NCBI GenBank assembly: GCA_029931535.1
Contig: JAQPZY010001242.1
Coordinates: 1,364,001 to 1,428,000 of the forward strand
From: Margaritifera margaritifera
Taxonomy: Eukaryota; Mollusca; Bivalvia; Unionida; Margaritiferidae
Reading direction: 5' to 3'
DNA: 64,000 nt
Made by a program: the position numbers and the translations under genes. The notes under the pieces were generated by a model. It saw only the letters and a program-made list of their open reading frames with translations. It had not been told where the DNA came from and did not search any database. Below, one piece after another: positions 23,801-30,343 of the stretch (positions within the stretch are counted from its first letter, which is position 1; every line of letters begins with the position of its first letter).

Positions 23801-24763
23801 ATGTTACCCATATGTCTTACACTGGCCTTTAAATAGACAGGGATAAACCTATCAACAGACAACAACATAGCAACAATGGTTGATGTTGAATTAATTTTTA
23901 AGGAAATTAAATCACTATATTCAGTTTTCAGTAAAAGAGAATGATATAGCCAGTAATGTGTTAAAAGTGCCATGAAAACCAAGAACAAAAATTTTACAGC
24001 ATATTTGAACACATTATCATGCCATGGAAATGGGAGCCAAGTGCCTTTCCCAAGGACACACTGAGGCAGTTTACCTGGGCTGTCCTGAGCAGGTATCAAA
24101 CCTGTGACCCTTGGATTATGAGTCTGATGCTCTACCGAGCTACTGCAGCTACAAAATATGCTGTCAAAATCAAAACAAAATTAAGAAAAATGAAAAAAAT
24201 AGTCCTTGCACAGCAATACAACAGATTTTGACAACAATCTGTTTTTAAATAAGGCATTCCTTTTTTCATAAGAAAGTACCCAAGGGGAGTAAGTCTTGCT
24301 GGAATAAATGTACAAGGAATTAGTGATAAAAAAGTATGTTGGAAGGTCTGTAATAGTCTTATTCCATCTGCCAGAATGAGATAGGTATAGTCTAATAGAT
24401 GGATGCATGGAAATACATTTCTTTTCACACCGTAAATCATATTTTGGCATGTCGTTAAATTTTAATATAGTAAATATGGCATATTTCCAACATAATATTT
24501 TCACATGTTCATGATCAAGGTAATTTATATACTTTTCATCACAGACTCGGAAGACATTTTTTTTTAGAATTCAGCTTTCTCACTTAATTTGTGGAAAATG
24601 TTTGTCTTGCAAAACTGATGAGTGATTTGCAATACTTCTTATATTGTAGGATGCTGAAAATAAGATGTTCATCATGATTGATTTTAAAAAGTCCAAGCCA
24701 GCCAAATCGAAGGAAGCCAGTATCGAGCTAACATTAGATCCTTGTGTTTACAAAAAAAGATGA
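5767..24763 (+). CDS. RRP8: RRP8 (nucleomethylin), 28S rRNA (adenine-N1) methyltransferase, six coding exons
   Basis: Exons: 5767-5850, 11582-12915, 16128-16257, 17211-17317, 19200-19296, 24650-24763. Together they make 1866 bp, 621 aa plus stop; every junction is GT-AG and in phase. Residues 1-28 match the short acidic/aromatic N-terminus of the family (MDFETSEW). Residues 29-402 are basic and low-complexity with lysine clusters, fitting nucleolar targeting. Residues ~403-621 are the Rrp8 Rossmann methyltransferase domain: the [10 protein letters not shown] lead-in, the SAM-binding loop ADFGCGD (480-486), CFDL-like SFDL (499-502), VTVCDMA (509-515), [10 protein letters not shown] (528-537) and the C-terminal CVYKKR. 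Known family role: SAM-dependent m1A methylation of large-subunit rRNA in the nucleolus; the human protein also joins the SIRT1/SUV39H1 silencing complex. The long N-terminal region has an internal duplication. EXOSC8 lies tail to tail downstream. The ATG is preceded by an acceptor (TTTTCTTCAG|GAATC), so the 5'UTR is spliced. Confidence 0.95.
5976..6392 (-). mobile_element. Double-hairpin MITE, split by a hAT MITE
   Basis: Ends match the family termini (TACTG...TTATTCTCACTTTTAAG at left, CTTATAAGTGTGTATATACAGTA at right) with TA at both borders. Both internal hairpins are present: the GATCAGGGTCT arm, then the AGACCCAGAT/GATCTGGGT arm. Orientation is opposite to the 13125-13341 copy. A 189-bp hAT-type MITE is inserted at 6026-6214. 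Confidence 0.85.
6026..6214. mobile_element. hAT-type MITE, 189 bp, nested in another MITE
   Basis: Right end AAGGTTGGGGACCCCTG and left end GGGTGGTCCCCAAC form decayed hAT-like inverted repeats; the next inner parts GTGCCTGCGGGC and GCCCGTAGGCAC also pair. Flanking 8-mers ACATAGAC (6018-6025) and ACATAAAC (6215-6222) match at 7 of 8 positions, as a hAT target duplication should. The host sequence on both sides is the double-hairpin MITE. Confidence 0.87.
6393..6739. other. RRP8 intron 1 segment, nothing recognised
   Basis: AT-rich intronic sequence between two MITE copies. No exon, RNA gene or repeat seen. Confidence 0.5.
6740..6927 (+). mobile_element. Double-hairpin MITE, nearly complete
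   Basis: TA-bordered. Begins CAGTATACTTGCATATAAGCC and ends GCGAGTACATATGG. Contains both hairpins (AGACCCAGATCTGC ... GCAGATCTGGGTCT, then AGACCCTGATCTGCC ... GGCAGATCAGGGTCT), but most of the spacer between them is deleted. Confidence 0.87.
7086..7440. other. GC-richer block in RRP8 intron 1, identity unknown
   Basis: This stretch is clearly less AT-rich than its surroundings and stays open in two reverse frames (7086-7313 and 7142-7393). I do not recognise either translation. There is no start context, splice pattern or family motif. AGCGACACCTAT at 7124 recurs at 44599 in the other gene, which hints at a decayed repeat rather than an exon. Confidence 0.3.
7441..9039. other. RRP8 intron 1 segment, nothing recognised
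   Basis: AT-rich with no supported gene. The phrases around 8340-8360 (ACAACAGCAGCTATCAGTATGG) and 8420-8440 (ACAACAGAAGCTCTCCTGTAGG) look like two copies of a degenerate ~80-bp unit. Nothing more can be said. Confidence 0.4.
9046..9087. repeat. C-rich simple repeat
   Basis: Short tract of (CCCCCCTCT)-like units ending in a run of C. Confidence 0.85.
9134..9394 (+). pseudogene. C-terminal tail of a non-LTR retrotransposon ORF2 (CR1/Jockey type)
   Basis: The frame contains [17 protein letters not shown], followed by [12 protein letters not shown] and [11 protein letters not shown] before the stop. This resembles the zinc-knuckle-like 'ExxEHFLFxCxxYxxxR' tail at the C-terminus of CR1/Jockey-like ORF2 proteins. 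The N-terminal part (endonuclease, reverse transcriptase) is absent, consistent with a 5'-truncated dead copy in the intron. Upstream codons to 9134 may be chance. Confidence 0.65.
9395..11581. other. RRP8 intron 1 segment, nothing recognised
   Basis: AT-rich intron. The only distinct patch is 11130-11300, which is less AT-rich with inverted phrases (CTCCATGGTGGAG, CTCCACTGTGGAG). It may be a decayed foldback element. No reading frame or RNA is recognised. Confidence 0.4.
11582..12915 (+). CDS. RRP8: RRP8 coding exon 2 (lysine-rich region and start of methyltransferase domain)
   Basis: Acceptor TTCCTTTTTAG|AAATGG; donor TCAAG|GTAACT (phase 2). The exon is 444 codons plus two bases and encodes residues 29-472. 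It opens KWKKKKKSK, in frame with exon 1. Two further lysine clusters near residues ~211-223 ([13 protein letters not shown]) and ~268-278 ([11 protein letters not shown]) each begin a similar module. The last ~70 residues ([26 protein letters not shown]) are the conserved start of the Rrp8 domain. The phase-2 end joins exon 3 to give ...[16 protein letters not shown]. Confidence 0.95.
13125..13341 (+). mobile_element. Double-hairpin MITE, full copy
   Basis: TA-bordered. Ends CCGTATATACTCGCATATAA and GATTATACGTGAGTATATATGG are inverted repeats. Internal order: hairpin 1 (AGACCCAGATCTGCC ... ATATCTGGGTCT), spacer GGACTAATCAGTAGAACAA, hairpin 2 (AGACCTTGATCTACC ... GCAGATCAGGGTCT). No coding capacity. 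Used here as the orientation reference for the family. Confidence 0.9.
13345..13460 (+). repeat. Degenerate tandem unit, left of the DNA transposon
   Basis: AAAAATTGCTACAATGAAAA with neighbouring phrases resembles the degenerate unit at 52468-52990. Similar sequence resumes at 15180-15335, on the far side of the DNA transposon. The two patches may be one array split by the insertion. Confidence 0.4.
13561..15079 (+). mobile_element. DNA transposon with CTCGATAACTC ends, copy 1 (pogo/mariner-like, decayed)
   Basis: Homologous over its length to 42032-43470 in the opposite orientation. For example, 13715-13850 (GAGTAATTGTCAATAAATAG, TTGTTCGCTTTTCTGTA, TTCAAGATAACCAATCTTTG) corresponds to the reverse complement of about 43220-43360. 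The left end has CCCTCGATAACTC; the right end GAACGGGTTCACAAGTTAT...GTGGTG precedes TA. TA target and terminal form suggest a Tc1/mariner-pogo relative (inference). No intact transposase frame remains. Confidence 0.75.
15180..15335 (-). repeat. Degenerate tandem unit, right of the DNA transposon
   Basis: Phrases TTTAGTTGTGCTAACAAGATTTT and CATCCACATATGCATACAAA (read with gaps) match the unit found at 52468-52990 (TTAGTTGTGCTAAAAAGGTT, CATCTAGATATGCATACAA). Confidence 0.45.
15857..16077. repeat. Minisatellite, 44-bp unit, 5 copies
   Basis: Almost identical units containing TTTTATACCCCATGTATATG and GTCTGGCTAGTTGAATTCAG. The array stops about 50 bp before the acceptor of RRP8 exon 3. Confidence 0.95.
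16128..16257 (+). CDS. RRP8: RRP8 coding exon 3 (SAM-binding loop)
   Basis: Acceptor TTTTCTTGCAG|ACCC; donor GCAAGG|GTAAGT, phase 0. It completes R473 and encodes residues 474-516, including the SAM-binding glycine loop ADFGCGD and VTVCDMAR. This is the most diagnostic exon for the Rrp8 family. Minisatellites lie on both sides of it. Confidence 0.97.
16318..16479. repeat. Minisatellite, 27-bp unit, 6 copies
   Basis: Units of GTGAAAATCATGGTTCCCCA + TTAAGAA, drifting to GTCAAGACCATGGTCCCCCA + TGAAGAA. The array starts 61 bp after the exon 3 donor. Because 27 is a multiple of three, it produces an artefactual repetitive reverse frame. Confidence 0.95.
16677..16929 (-). mobile_element. tRNA-derived SINE, full copy
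   Basis: Read on the minus strand, the 5' head is CCAGGTGGCTGAGCGGTCTA, a class II tRNA-like A box region. It is followed by a degraded B box (GAGCTCGACTCTC), then a non-tRNA body, and a 3' end at TGGCGCTAAACCCCAC. A second copy, split by a transposon, lies at 33233-36605 and keeps a better B box (GGGTTCAAGTCCC). Confidence 0.8.
17211..17317 (+). CDS. RRP8: RRP8 coding exon 4
   Basis: Acceptor TATATATTGCAG|GTACCC; donor AATGG|GTATGT, phase 2. It encodes residues 517-551, including [15 protein letters not shown] (motif IV region) and the helix [11 protein letters not shown]. Spliced to exon 5 it gives the conserved [14 protein letters not shown]. Confidence 0.97.
17318..18595. other. RRP8 intron 4 segment
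   Basis: AT-rich. Two related ~160-bp stretches at 17450-17560 and 17600-17710 (TATTCTGACCAATCAAAGGG / TATTCTGACCAATGAAAAGG) are a degenerate direct duplication. No exon or RNA seen. Confidence 0.5.
18596..18730 (-). mobile_element. MITE relic related to 43761-43905
   Basis: GACAGGTGGTCTCCCACAGC and the end AACCAGGTTTTACTG followed by TA match the right terminal region of the MITE at 43761-43905. The left terminus is not preserved. Confidence 0.55.
18835..19051 (-). mobile_element. Double-hairpin MITE
   Basis: Starts CCATATGTACTCACTTATAA and ends CCTATAAGTTAGTATATACG. Both hairpins are present in the order reverse to 13125-13341, with the spacer TTGTTCTACTGATTATTTCT between them. Confidence 0.88.
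19200..19296 (+). CDS. RRP8: RRP8 coding exon 5
   Basis: Acceptor TCTCAATTCAG|TGGAATT; donor AATCAG|GTACTG, phase 0. It encodes [13 protein letters not shown] ... [13 protein letters not shown], residues 552-584, with the first codon shared with exon 4. Confidence 0.96.
19640..20290. repeat. Degenerate tandem array, ~169-bp unit, 4 copies
   Basis: The phrase GGACTTCA(C/T)GGATTGAAACC recurs near 19645, 19814, 19983 and 20154, followed each time by AAATTT(A/G)G(C/T)AT and the text 'gag(t)tacagccct..ttgactta'. Copies are diverged. This is the style of degenerate satellite common in mollusc introns (inference). Confidence 0.7.
20393..20604 (-). mobile_element. Double-hairpin MITE
   Basis: TA-bordered. 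Starts CTGTCTGTACTCTCTTATAA and ends CTTATAAGCGAGTATATACAG. The GATCAGGGTCTATG hairpin arm is intact; the first part of the second hairpin is shortened (CATAGATCTGCAAGC). Confidence 0.88.
20640..20830. repeat. Single degenerate unit like 22490-22870
   Basis: GGTTAAAGTTTTTCAGTATGG, CCAAACCTAGGGAGAGG and AGGAAGTTCTGCCCTTTTCG (read with small gaps) parallel the units at 22530-22690. Confidence 0.4.
20831..21885. other. RRP8 intron 5 segment, nothing recognised
   Basis: AT-rich intronic DNA with no supported exon, RNA gene or repeat end. Confidence 0.5.
21886..22037 (+). mobile_element. tRNA-derived SINE
   Basis: Head GGTAGCTCAGTTGTTACAGC (A box), GCATCAGATGTGTAATCC, then the degraded B box GGGTCGCAGATTCAATACG. 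The 3' flank does not pair with the 5' acceptor region, so it is not a functional tRNA. Same family as the reverse copy at 24003-24165. Confidence 0.75.
22038..22278. repeat. Tandem repeat, 79-bp unit, 3 copies
   Basis: Near-identical units CTACATGTAATCACCAAAAT ... TTATGCAATTGCATAATCAC. The array begins directly at the end of the SINE. Confidence 0.93.
22490..22870. repeat. Degenerate tandem array, ~165-bp unit
   Basis: GGTTAAGTTTTTTTATTAAAG ... GTATGATCCCAAACCCTGG ... AGTTATCATACTTGG (read in pieces) recurs ~165 bp later as CAGTCAAAGTTTG ... TATGATTATAAATCCTGAATCC ... AGCAATCATACTTGG. A third partial unit starts at about 22860. Confidence 0.65.
23085..23175 (+). mobile_element. Possible SINE relic with tRNA-like B box
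   Basis: TAGTCATAGGCACTGCAG and CCTAGGTTCAATCCTTAC resemble an A box and a B box at suitable spacing. The remainder is not recognisable. Low confidence. Confidence 0.35.
23462..23757. repeat. Minisatellite, 41-bp unit, about 7 copies
   Basis: Units AAGTGGACACACCCAGTACA + TCCGTTATGTATCCATGTAAC with few changes; the last units are more diverged. Confidence 0.95.
24003..24165 (-). mobile_element. tRNA-derived SINE (Met-like head)
   Basis: On the minus strand: GCAGTAGCTCGGTAGAGCAT (A box), CAGACTCATAATCCAAGGG (anticodon loop with CAT) and CACAGGTTTGATACCTGC (B box). The body CCTCAGTGTGTCCTTGGG then follows, running into CCCATTTCCATGGCATG. The tRNA part is followed by non-tRNA sequence shared in part with 21886-22037, so it is a SINE and not a tRNA gene. 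Confidence 0.78.
24650..24763 (+). CDS. RRP8: RRP8 coding exon 6 (stop codon)
   Basis: Acceptor CTTCTTATATTGTAG|GATGCT. It encodes residues 585-621 ([14 protein letters not shown] ... [11 protein letters not shown]) and ends at TGA 24761-24763. The C-terminal CxYK(K/R)R is a hallmark of animal Rrp8 proteins. Confidence 0.96.
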   Translation, partial: DAENKMFIMIDFKKSKPAKSKEASIELTLDPCVYKKR

Positions 24764-24959
24764 ATACATTTTTTTGTGCGTGTATATCTGTCTTGTGTTC
24801 CTAAAGTTTGCTTGAATAGCACAAAAAGGCATTAAACAATTCAAATTTTTCAGTTGAAAAATCAATTTCAGGAGGTTCAAGTAGGTACAGTGAACCTGTG
24901 TTAGTCGACATTCCATATAGAGGACACCTGCTCACAAAGGACAATTACGAAACCTTTTT

Positions 24960-24965
24960 AATAAA
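24960..24965 (+). terminator. Candidate polyadenylation signal of RRP8
   Basis: AATAAA about 200 bp after the RRP8 stop codon. Another AATAAA lies at 25283-25288. Which one is used cannot be told from sequence alone. Confidence 0.4.
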
Positions 24966-26684
24966 AATTACATCTTTTACTTCTATATAAGTGACACCAC
25001 TTCACAAAGATCACAATTTCAGGGTCCCCTTGAGTTAGTTTTGGCTTGCCAGAATGCGTCTGCATAGAGTTTTTGCAGTTATCAGTCCAGGGAAAATACT
25101 GCAAAAACTATCCCTCCCCTGCAGTTTGTTTATATTGACCAGATACATTTTGATCTCATCCCTTGAGAAAGTGTTGACATCATTGAGCTTATGATGTCAT
25201 AATGTACCATATTTCAGTGTGTATAATGTACCATATTCAGTGTGTAAAATGTGCACTTGTTTTGCAGAAGAAAACTCAAAATAATAAAAAAATCCAGGTC
25301 GATCTGACAGAATGATCAAGGCATTAAAACTGCCTACACGTCACATTCACTCCTTGTGAAATATTAAATCCATCGCAATGTAACTAAAATGTTTACTAGC
25401 CTTATTAAAGAATTAAATAATGATTACCTCGATAGTCTTGTTCTTTGATTGCTTATGTTAGTAAACTCATTTTATTTCACATCACTGTGTAGCCGTTTTT
25501 TCTGTGACTCGACCAGAAATACATGTACATAGGACTGGTAGCTTGTTGTTCTACTCTGTCACATTTACAAAAAAGCTGTGCAAAGTACTGCAGCAGAACA
25601 AATATGATTACCATACCTGTAAATGTTCAGTATTCGAGAACTGTTGATCTAATACATTTTTTCTTCATTAATTAATTTCTTTATTCATGATTGAATTGAA
25701 ATATAATATTTCGAATTCAAGCAGTGTTAATTTTCTCATCAGAGACACATTTAGGAAACATCTTTTTTTTCCCTAATGAATTAGCTTAATACATGTTCCG
25801 TTTGAATGGTGATATTTGAGTATCAATACCTAAAGCTTGTGTGAATTCATTTGACAACAGTTCACATCTGGAATCTTAAGTTCTTTAACTACCATACATG
25901 TACCAAGATTAATTAATCTTCCCTATAGAGGCCACATCATATCCCCTTTATTCCTTAGGTCCAACTCTTAAGGCAGTTAACACTGTTTACTAATTAACAT
26001 GTTTATTTTTAATTAGTTTCTTGGACATGTGCTGCTTGATATATATTTTCAATCTTTCTTTGTTTCATTTAACGATGTTAATTTCAATACAGTACAGTGT
26101 AATGCCAGGTGTTTACTCGTGTAAGTTTCTTAACCAGTGATGCCTTTGTACTCACCGACATAAGTGTCATATCTTTGAATTTAAAGTAACAGCTATTCTT
26201 AGCTTGAGCAAGGATCAGAGCAAATGCTACCTAACTAAAGGAGTGTACATGCAACTTACTGGCAAAAAAGGTAATGTTCTTTGGTGGGAATGGAAACGTT
26301 ATTTTACTTGCAGAGAAAATAACACAGCATTCTAAATGACCATTCTTGGGATTTGAGTTAATTGGAGTTTATATGGATATAATTATTGTGAATATTTGCA
26401 TATAAATTGCCCTAGCCGCTGGGAGGATGTTCATTGTAGGAGAGTCTTCTGTTATGGAGTGAAGAATGACAGATGAGGACAAAGAGCGACTTTTCGAGAA
26501 TGACAACGATGAGGAGGGATCTGATGCAACAGACTGAATTCCATCAAGAAAGCAAACCTTAAAAATGCATTTGTAAGGGCCAACCAAAAAGTTGGAAAGA
26601 TATACTTTCAATATTGCCATTTTTTTTTTGTTTCTTCTTTTATCTTTAACAAAAAATATTTGTCATGATTGGGTGCCACATACT
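24966..26684. other. Intergenic, nothing recognised
   Basis: AT-rich spacer after RRP8. A reverse frame at 26369-26620 is serine-rich with no recognisable family and is not called. Confidence 0.5.
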
Positions 26685-26884
26685 GAATGGAAAGATGGAA
26701 AGACCAGAGAAACAGTCAAGCACTGGTTTATTGTAAACAATTAAAATGTCGTGTAACAAATGATCATCAGTGCACTATCCAAAATGGCTGATTATTGACG
26801 CACTATTAAGTGAAATTATCACGATTTTAAAATGTATTATGTCACATGAGCATTATATGGCAGAACTGTTTTTTCGCTCATTCT

Positions 26885-26943
26885 GGGTTGAAAATCGGGG
26901 TGTGCATTATATATCAGTGTGCGTTATACAAACCAGAATATGG
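26885..26943. mobile_element. Possible DNA-transposon terminus
   Basis: GTGTGCATTATATATCAGTG TGCGTTATAC followed by AATATGG and TA resembles the 'gcgttatacacgngtgcg' ends of pogo-like elements. I could not define the opposite end. Confidence 0.25.
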
Positions 26944-27599
26944 TACATGATGTCAAAAAGATGTTAATATACCAACTAAATTGATCTTTTGGTTATTTGA
27001 AAGGTGTAAGGTGGCATTCATTCTTTTCTTATTAATTTAATTTACCTTTAGTCAGTGCTCACAGTGCCATCTAGCACCCCAATATTTGGATTGCCTTGTT
27101 TGCGTTTCACTTCCTTTTTTCCCCCAAGCCTTGGTTTGGCTTTCCATTGCATAGCAATGATAACTAAAGTGGGCCAGGTGACTTGACAATGCCCTTGAGT
27201 GTCCTTTACAAAAAAGTTGCATGGTATTGTCGGCTTTTTGAGGGGAAAAAACCCCACTTCACTAAAGCAAAATTTAGTACCCACCTTGTCAAGAGCCCCA
27301 TTATTTTGGCAAGAAAAGGAAGTTCACCTTTAGTTAAAATTACAATTTGTAGCAGTTGACATCAGTTACAATAAAGATTCCTGTACAAGTTGGTGTCATG
27401 TTTGCAAGTTATTACGGGTTATTTTTTCCAAGGCAATGTGGGTAAAACTGGTAGCATGTTATACAACAAGCGAGTCCTGTGTGGGACTGAGATCACACAC
27501 TTGGCTAACATCTGCCTAATAGCCAATACAAGAGCAATTGGCCAAGAAATCTGGGTCAGTAGAAATTTCTTCCAGTGCTGTTGATTGCATATATTATGA
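26944..27599. other. Intergenic, nothing recognised
   Basis: No supported gene. A reverse frame at 27048-27284 is open but unrecognised, with no splice or start evidence. Confidence 0.45.
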
Positions 27600-28345
27600 A
27601 AACAATTGTTTCAAGGTTTATCTAGTTTTTATATCTTTATTCATATCAGATGGCACATCAGCATCATTTGTCAAATATTGAGTGGCCTCTATGCCTCGAT
27701 GCTTGATATCAGAGTTGTCGAATTCTGTTAAGCATTTTTTGAGCTGAAGTTGTGTAATTGTTTTTCTATTTTGAGTAATGTCCACCTTATTTGTTGGTGT
27801 ATCAGCATCATTTCTATAAACTTGAAAGCCCCTAATGCCAGAATGTTTTCTATCAAATTTAGTCAAATTGTGTTAAGTAGCTTTATAGAAGTTATTTAAA
27901 GTATTTACATTTTTAGAAGTAGCAGCTGTATTTGATGTCATGTTGGCATCATTTGTACAAATTTAAAAGCCCTTCAGGCCAAGATGCTTTCTGTCACAAT
28001 TTGGTCAAATTCTGTTAAGCAGTTTATAAAAAGTCAATTCAAGTTTTTATTTGTATTTTTTGTGACATTGGCATTATTTGATGACTGATCAGCATCATAT
28101 ATATAAACTTGAAAGGAATTTATGCCAAAATGCTTTCTATAAAATTGTATTTTGTGGCATTTTAGAAGTTATTAAAAGTATTTATATTTTTAGTAGCAGC
28201 AGCCATATTTGCATCATTTGTGCAAACTTAAAAGCTCTTCAGGCCAAGATGCATTCTGTCACATTCATTGCCAGATTGTTTTCTGTCAAATTTGGTCAAA
28301 TTTTGGTCAACAGTTTTTGAGAAAAGAAATCATTGAATCTTTTTG
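27600..28345. repeat. Degenerate tandem array, ~144-bp unit, 5 copies
   Basis: The phrase ATCAGCATCATTTGT.. recurs near 27656, 27800, 27943, 28088 and 28210. Each copy is followed by AAACTTGAAAGCCCNT.ATGCC, AATGCTTTCT(A/G)TCAAA and GTCAAATT(C/G)TGTTAAGCAG. Confidence 0.75.
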
Positions 28346-28559
28346 TTTTAAAAGCAATAATACAAAACCTGTCACTGTTGCCTTGCTTACCTCGTCCGGG
28401 ACATGAGTACCCTTATCCAAGCTCATAATTCCTTCCACCTAGAACAGAAAGAACACAGACCCAGTCTGACACCCATGTTATGGGCCCATTTGGATTACTA
28501 TTCCTCTTTTCCTTGGATGTTATTCACAGTACACATATGAAAATTCACTCATGGTGAAT

Positions 28560-29505
28560 TGCTTACATGTTTGTCACCATAGCCTTGCATGCCCATCTTT
28601 TCTCAGCAGCCTCCATCAATTTGTCTCCAGCAGTGCTTAAGTGCATGCTGGAGGCTGTAGCAAAAGCGGCAAGGCATGCTCCACCTCTGGAGGGATGTTG
28701 CTCTGAAGACTTTGAAAGTCTTGCGGGACCACAATAAGAACCTTCTAAGGCCCACTCCTCTAGAGGCAAAGACGCTGTTCAGAGGCCTCATTCCCTCAGT
28801 GGCATCTCAAGATTTGAGGGACCAGCAACACCTATCCCTTGCAGCTGCTCCTGGTCCCTAAAAGCAGACCAAGAGGCATGCTCATCTGGACCGCTCCTTG
28901 GGTCTTTCTTCCAGGTTTTTTAAGAGGATGCAGCTCCAACAGTCCCAGAAACAAAACTAATTGAAACCTCCCTCTCGCCCCTCCCTCACTAGACAAGGTG
29001 GCAGAGAGGCCAAGGGAAGAGCTGTGGCCTCCGCTCACTTCTCCAAGAAGAAGGAGGTGAAGAGGCTCTAGGGATTTGAGCCCTCTCCTGCCATGTATTC
29101 CTTTTACTAGTGTCCCCATGGGTGCCCAGCTAGCCTTCTTCTCTGGTCAGGCATCAAGGAAGCCATGTGGATCCTTTCTACCTTAAAGGAAGGCTACCAG
29201 CTTCGTTCCAGGTACATCCTCCTCTTTCAATGACCACCATCCTCTTTAACCCGTCAAGGTGGGTTCAGTAAAGGAAGAGGTGAGTGCAGTAGGGAGGGTG
29301 GAAAAAGACCAGTCTCTGGCTCTCTACTCCCCGATTTTCCTGGTGTCCAAGAAAGGCAGTAAGTTTTGGCTTATCATCAATCTTTTAGCCTTAAACACAT
29401 TCCTGCAGGAGGAGCCAATCAAGATGGAGACTACTGCCATATGGCCCTGCAACAGGGCAGTCTCCATTGATCTTCAGGATGCATACCTTCACATCCTACT
29501 GTAAC
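28560..29505 (+). pseudogene. Decayed DIRS-like retrotransposon (gag end and reverse-transcriptase start)
   Basis: The 29259-29504 frame contains SPIFLVSKKGSKFWLIINLL, ALNTFL, KMETTA and AVSIDLQDAYLHI. This matches the start of DIRS-type reverse transcriptases (SxxFLVPKK ... RPVIDLxxLN ... KMET ... SLDLxDAYFHI). Upstream, MGAQLAFFSGQA ... PGTSSSF and the GC-rich 28676-28861 frame (LRDHNKNLLRP, SVASQDLRDQQ) look like the preceding gag-like and linker region. Stops and frame changes separate the pieces, and the rest of the element is missing. This block is markedly GC-richer than its surroundings. Confidence 0.72.
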
Positions 29506-29540
29506 AATATTTGCAAACCATAAATTATCTGGTCCAACAT

Positions 29541-29780
29541 GACAGGAATTTAGCAGCTAAAATAAATTTCCAAATTTGAAGTGAGTTTCAGTTTTATGGA
29601 GGTTTCTTTTAGTGTAAAATTGAAATTTGGGATCAAAATTCGTTTCAGTTTTTGGAGTATCGGGGGTTTCAGTTAACTGTGAAAAAAAAGATATTAAAGA
29701 ACGAAAAATTCAGGACCCAAACAAAATTTTGATTTGAGGCGATTCTGGTATACTGAGTTCTATTTTGATGGGTTTCACTG
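29541..29780 (-). mobile_element. Terminal fragment of the pogo-like element seen at 34535-35758
   Basis: CAGGAATTTAGCAGCTAAAAT, GAGTTTCAGTTTTATGGAG, GGGATCAAAATT and the end GGGTTTCACTG + TA parallel 35551-35758. Only this end of the element is present. Confidence 0.75.
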
Positions 29781-30045
29781 TATTTATAATTAATTAGTTA
29801 ATATTAGGTTTTCCATGTTAATATTCCTCAATTCACCTGCAATGTAACATATTCATGAGATCTGTACTTTCATCTCCTTCGGGTAGCAAATGATGTGTTA
29901 AAAAGTAAAGTTGATCCATATTGATTAGGATAGATATTAAGATTTTGAATGAAAGATGTTTTTATTCATAGTGTTTCAATATATATCCATCATTGGTCAC
30001 ATATCAAAACTCATTTGGTTTTATTGTGAAACTCATATGGAGGAG

Positions 30046-30343
30046 CCTACTAAACATACTAGAAGCCTACTAAACATACTAGAAGCCTACTAAATATACT
30101 AGAAGCTTACTAAATATACTAGAAGCCTACTAGACATACTAGAAACCTACTAAACATACTAGAAGCCTACTAAATATACTAGAAGCCTACTAAATATACT
30201 AGAAGCCTACTAAATATACTAGAAACCTACTAAACATACTAGAAGCCTACTAAACATACTAGAAGCCTACTAAATATACTAGAAGCTTACTAAATATACT
30301 AGAAGCCTACTAAATATACTAGAAACCTACTAAACATACTAGA
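30046..30343. repeat. Minisatellite, 20-bp unit, about 15 copies
   Basis: Units AGAAGCCTACTAAATATACT, with C/T (AAACATACT / AAATATACT), AGAAAC and AGAAGCTTAC variants. The variants themselves recur in order, so blocks of several units seem to have been duplicated. Confidence 0.95.

Noticed and set aside
28832..29119. 95-codon reverse frame, Gly/Leu/Ser-rich
   Set aside because: Antisense of the GC-rich DIRS-like relic; the sense strand carries the recognisable reverse-transcriptase motifs.
30046..30343. Regular short repeats that could suggest a CRISPR array
   Set aside because: There are no unique spacers between repeats; units are head to tail, and the DNA is eukaryotic. The same holds for all the other arrays in the window.
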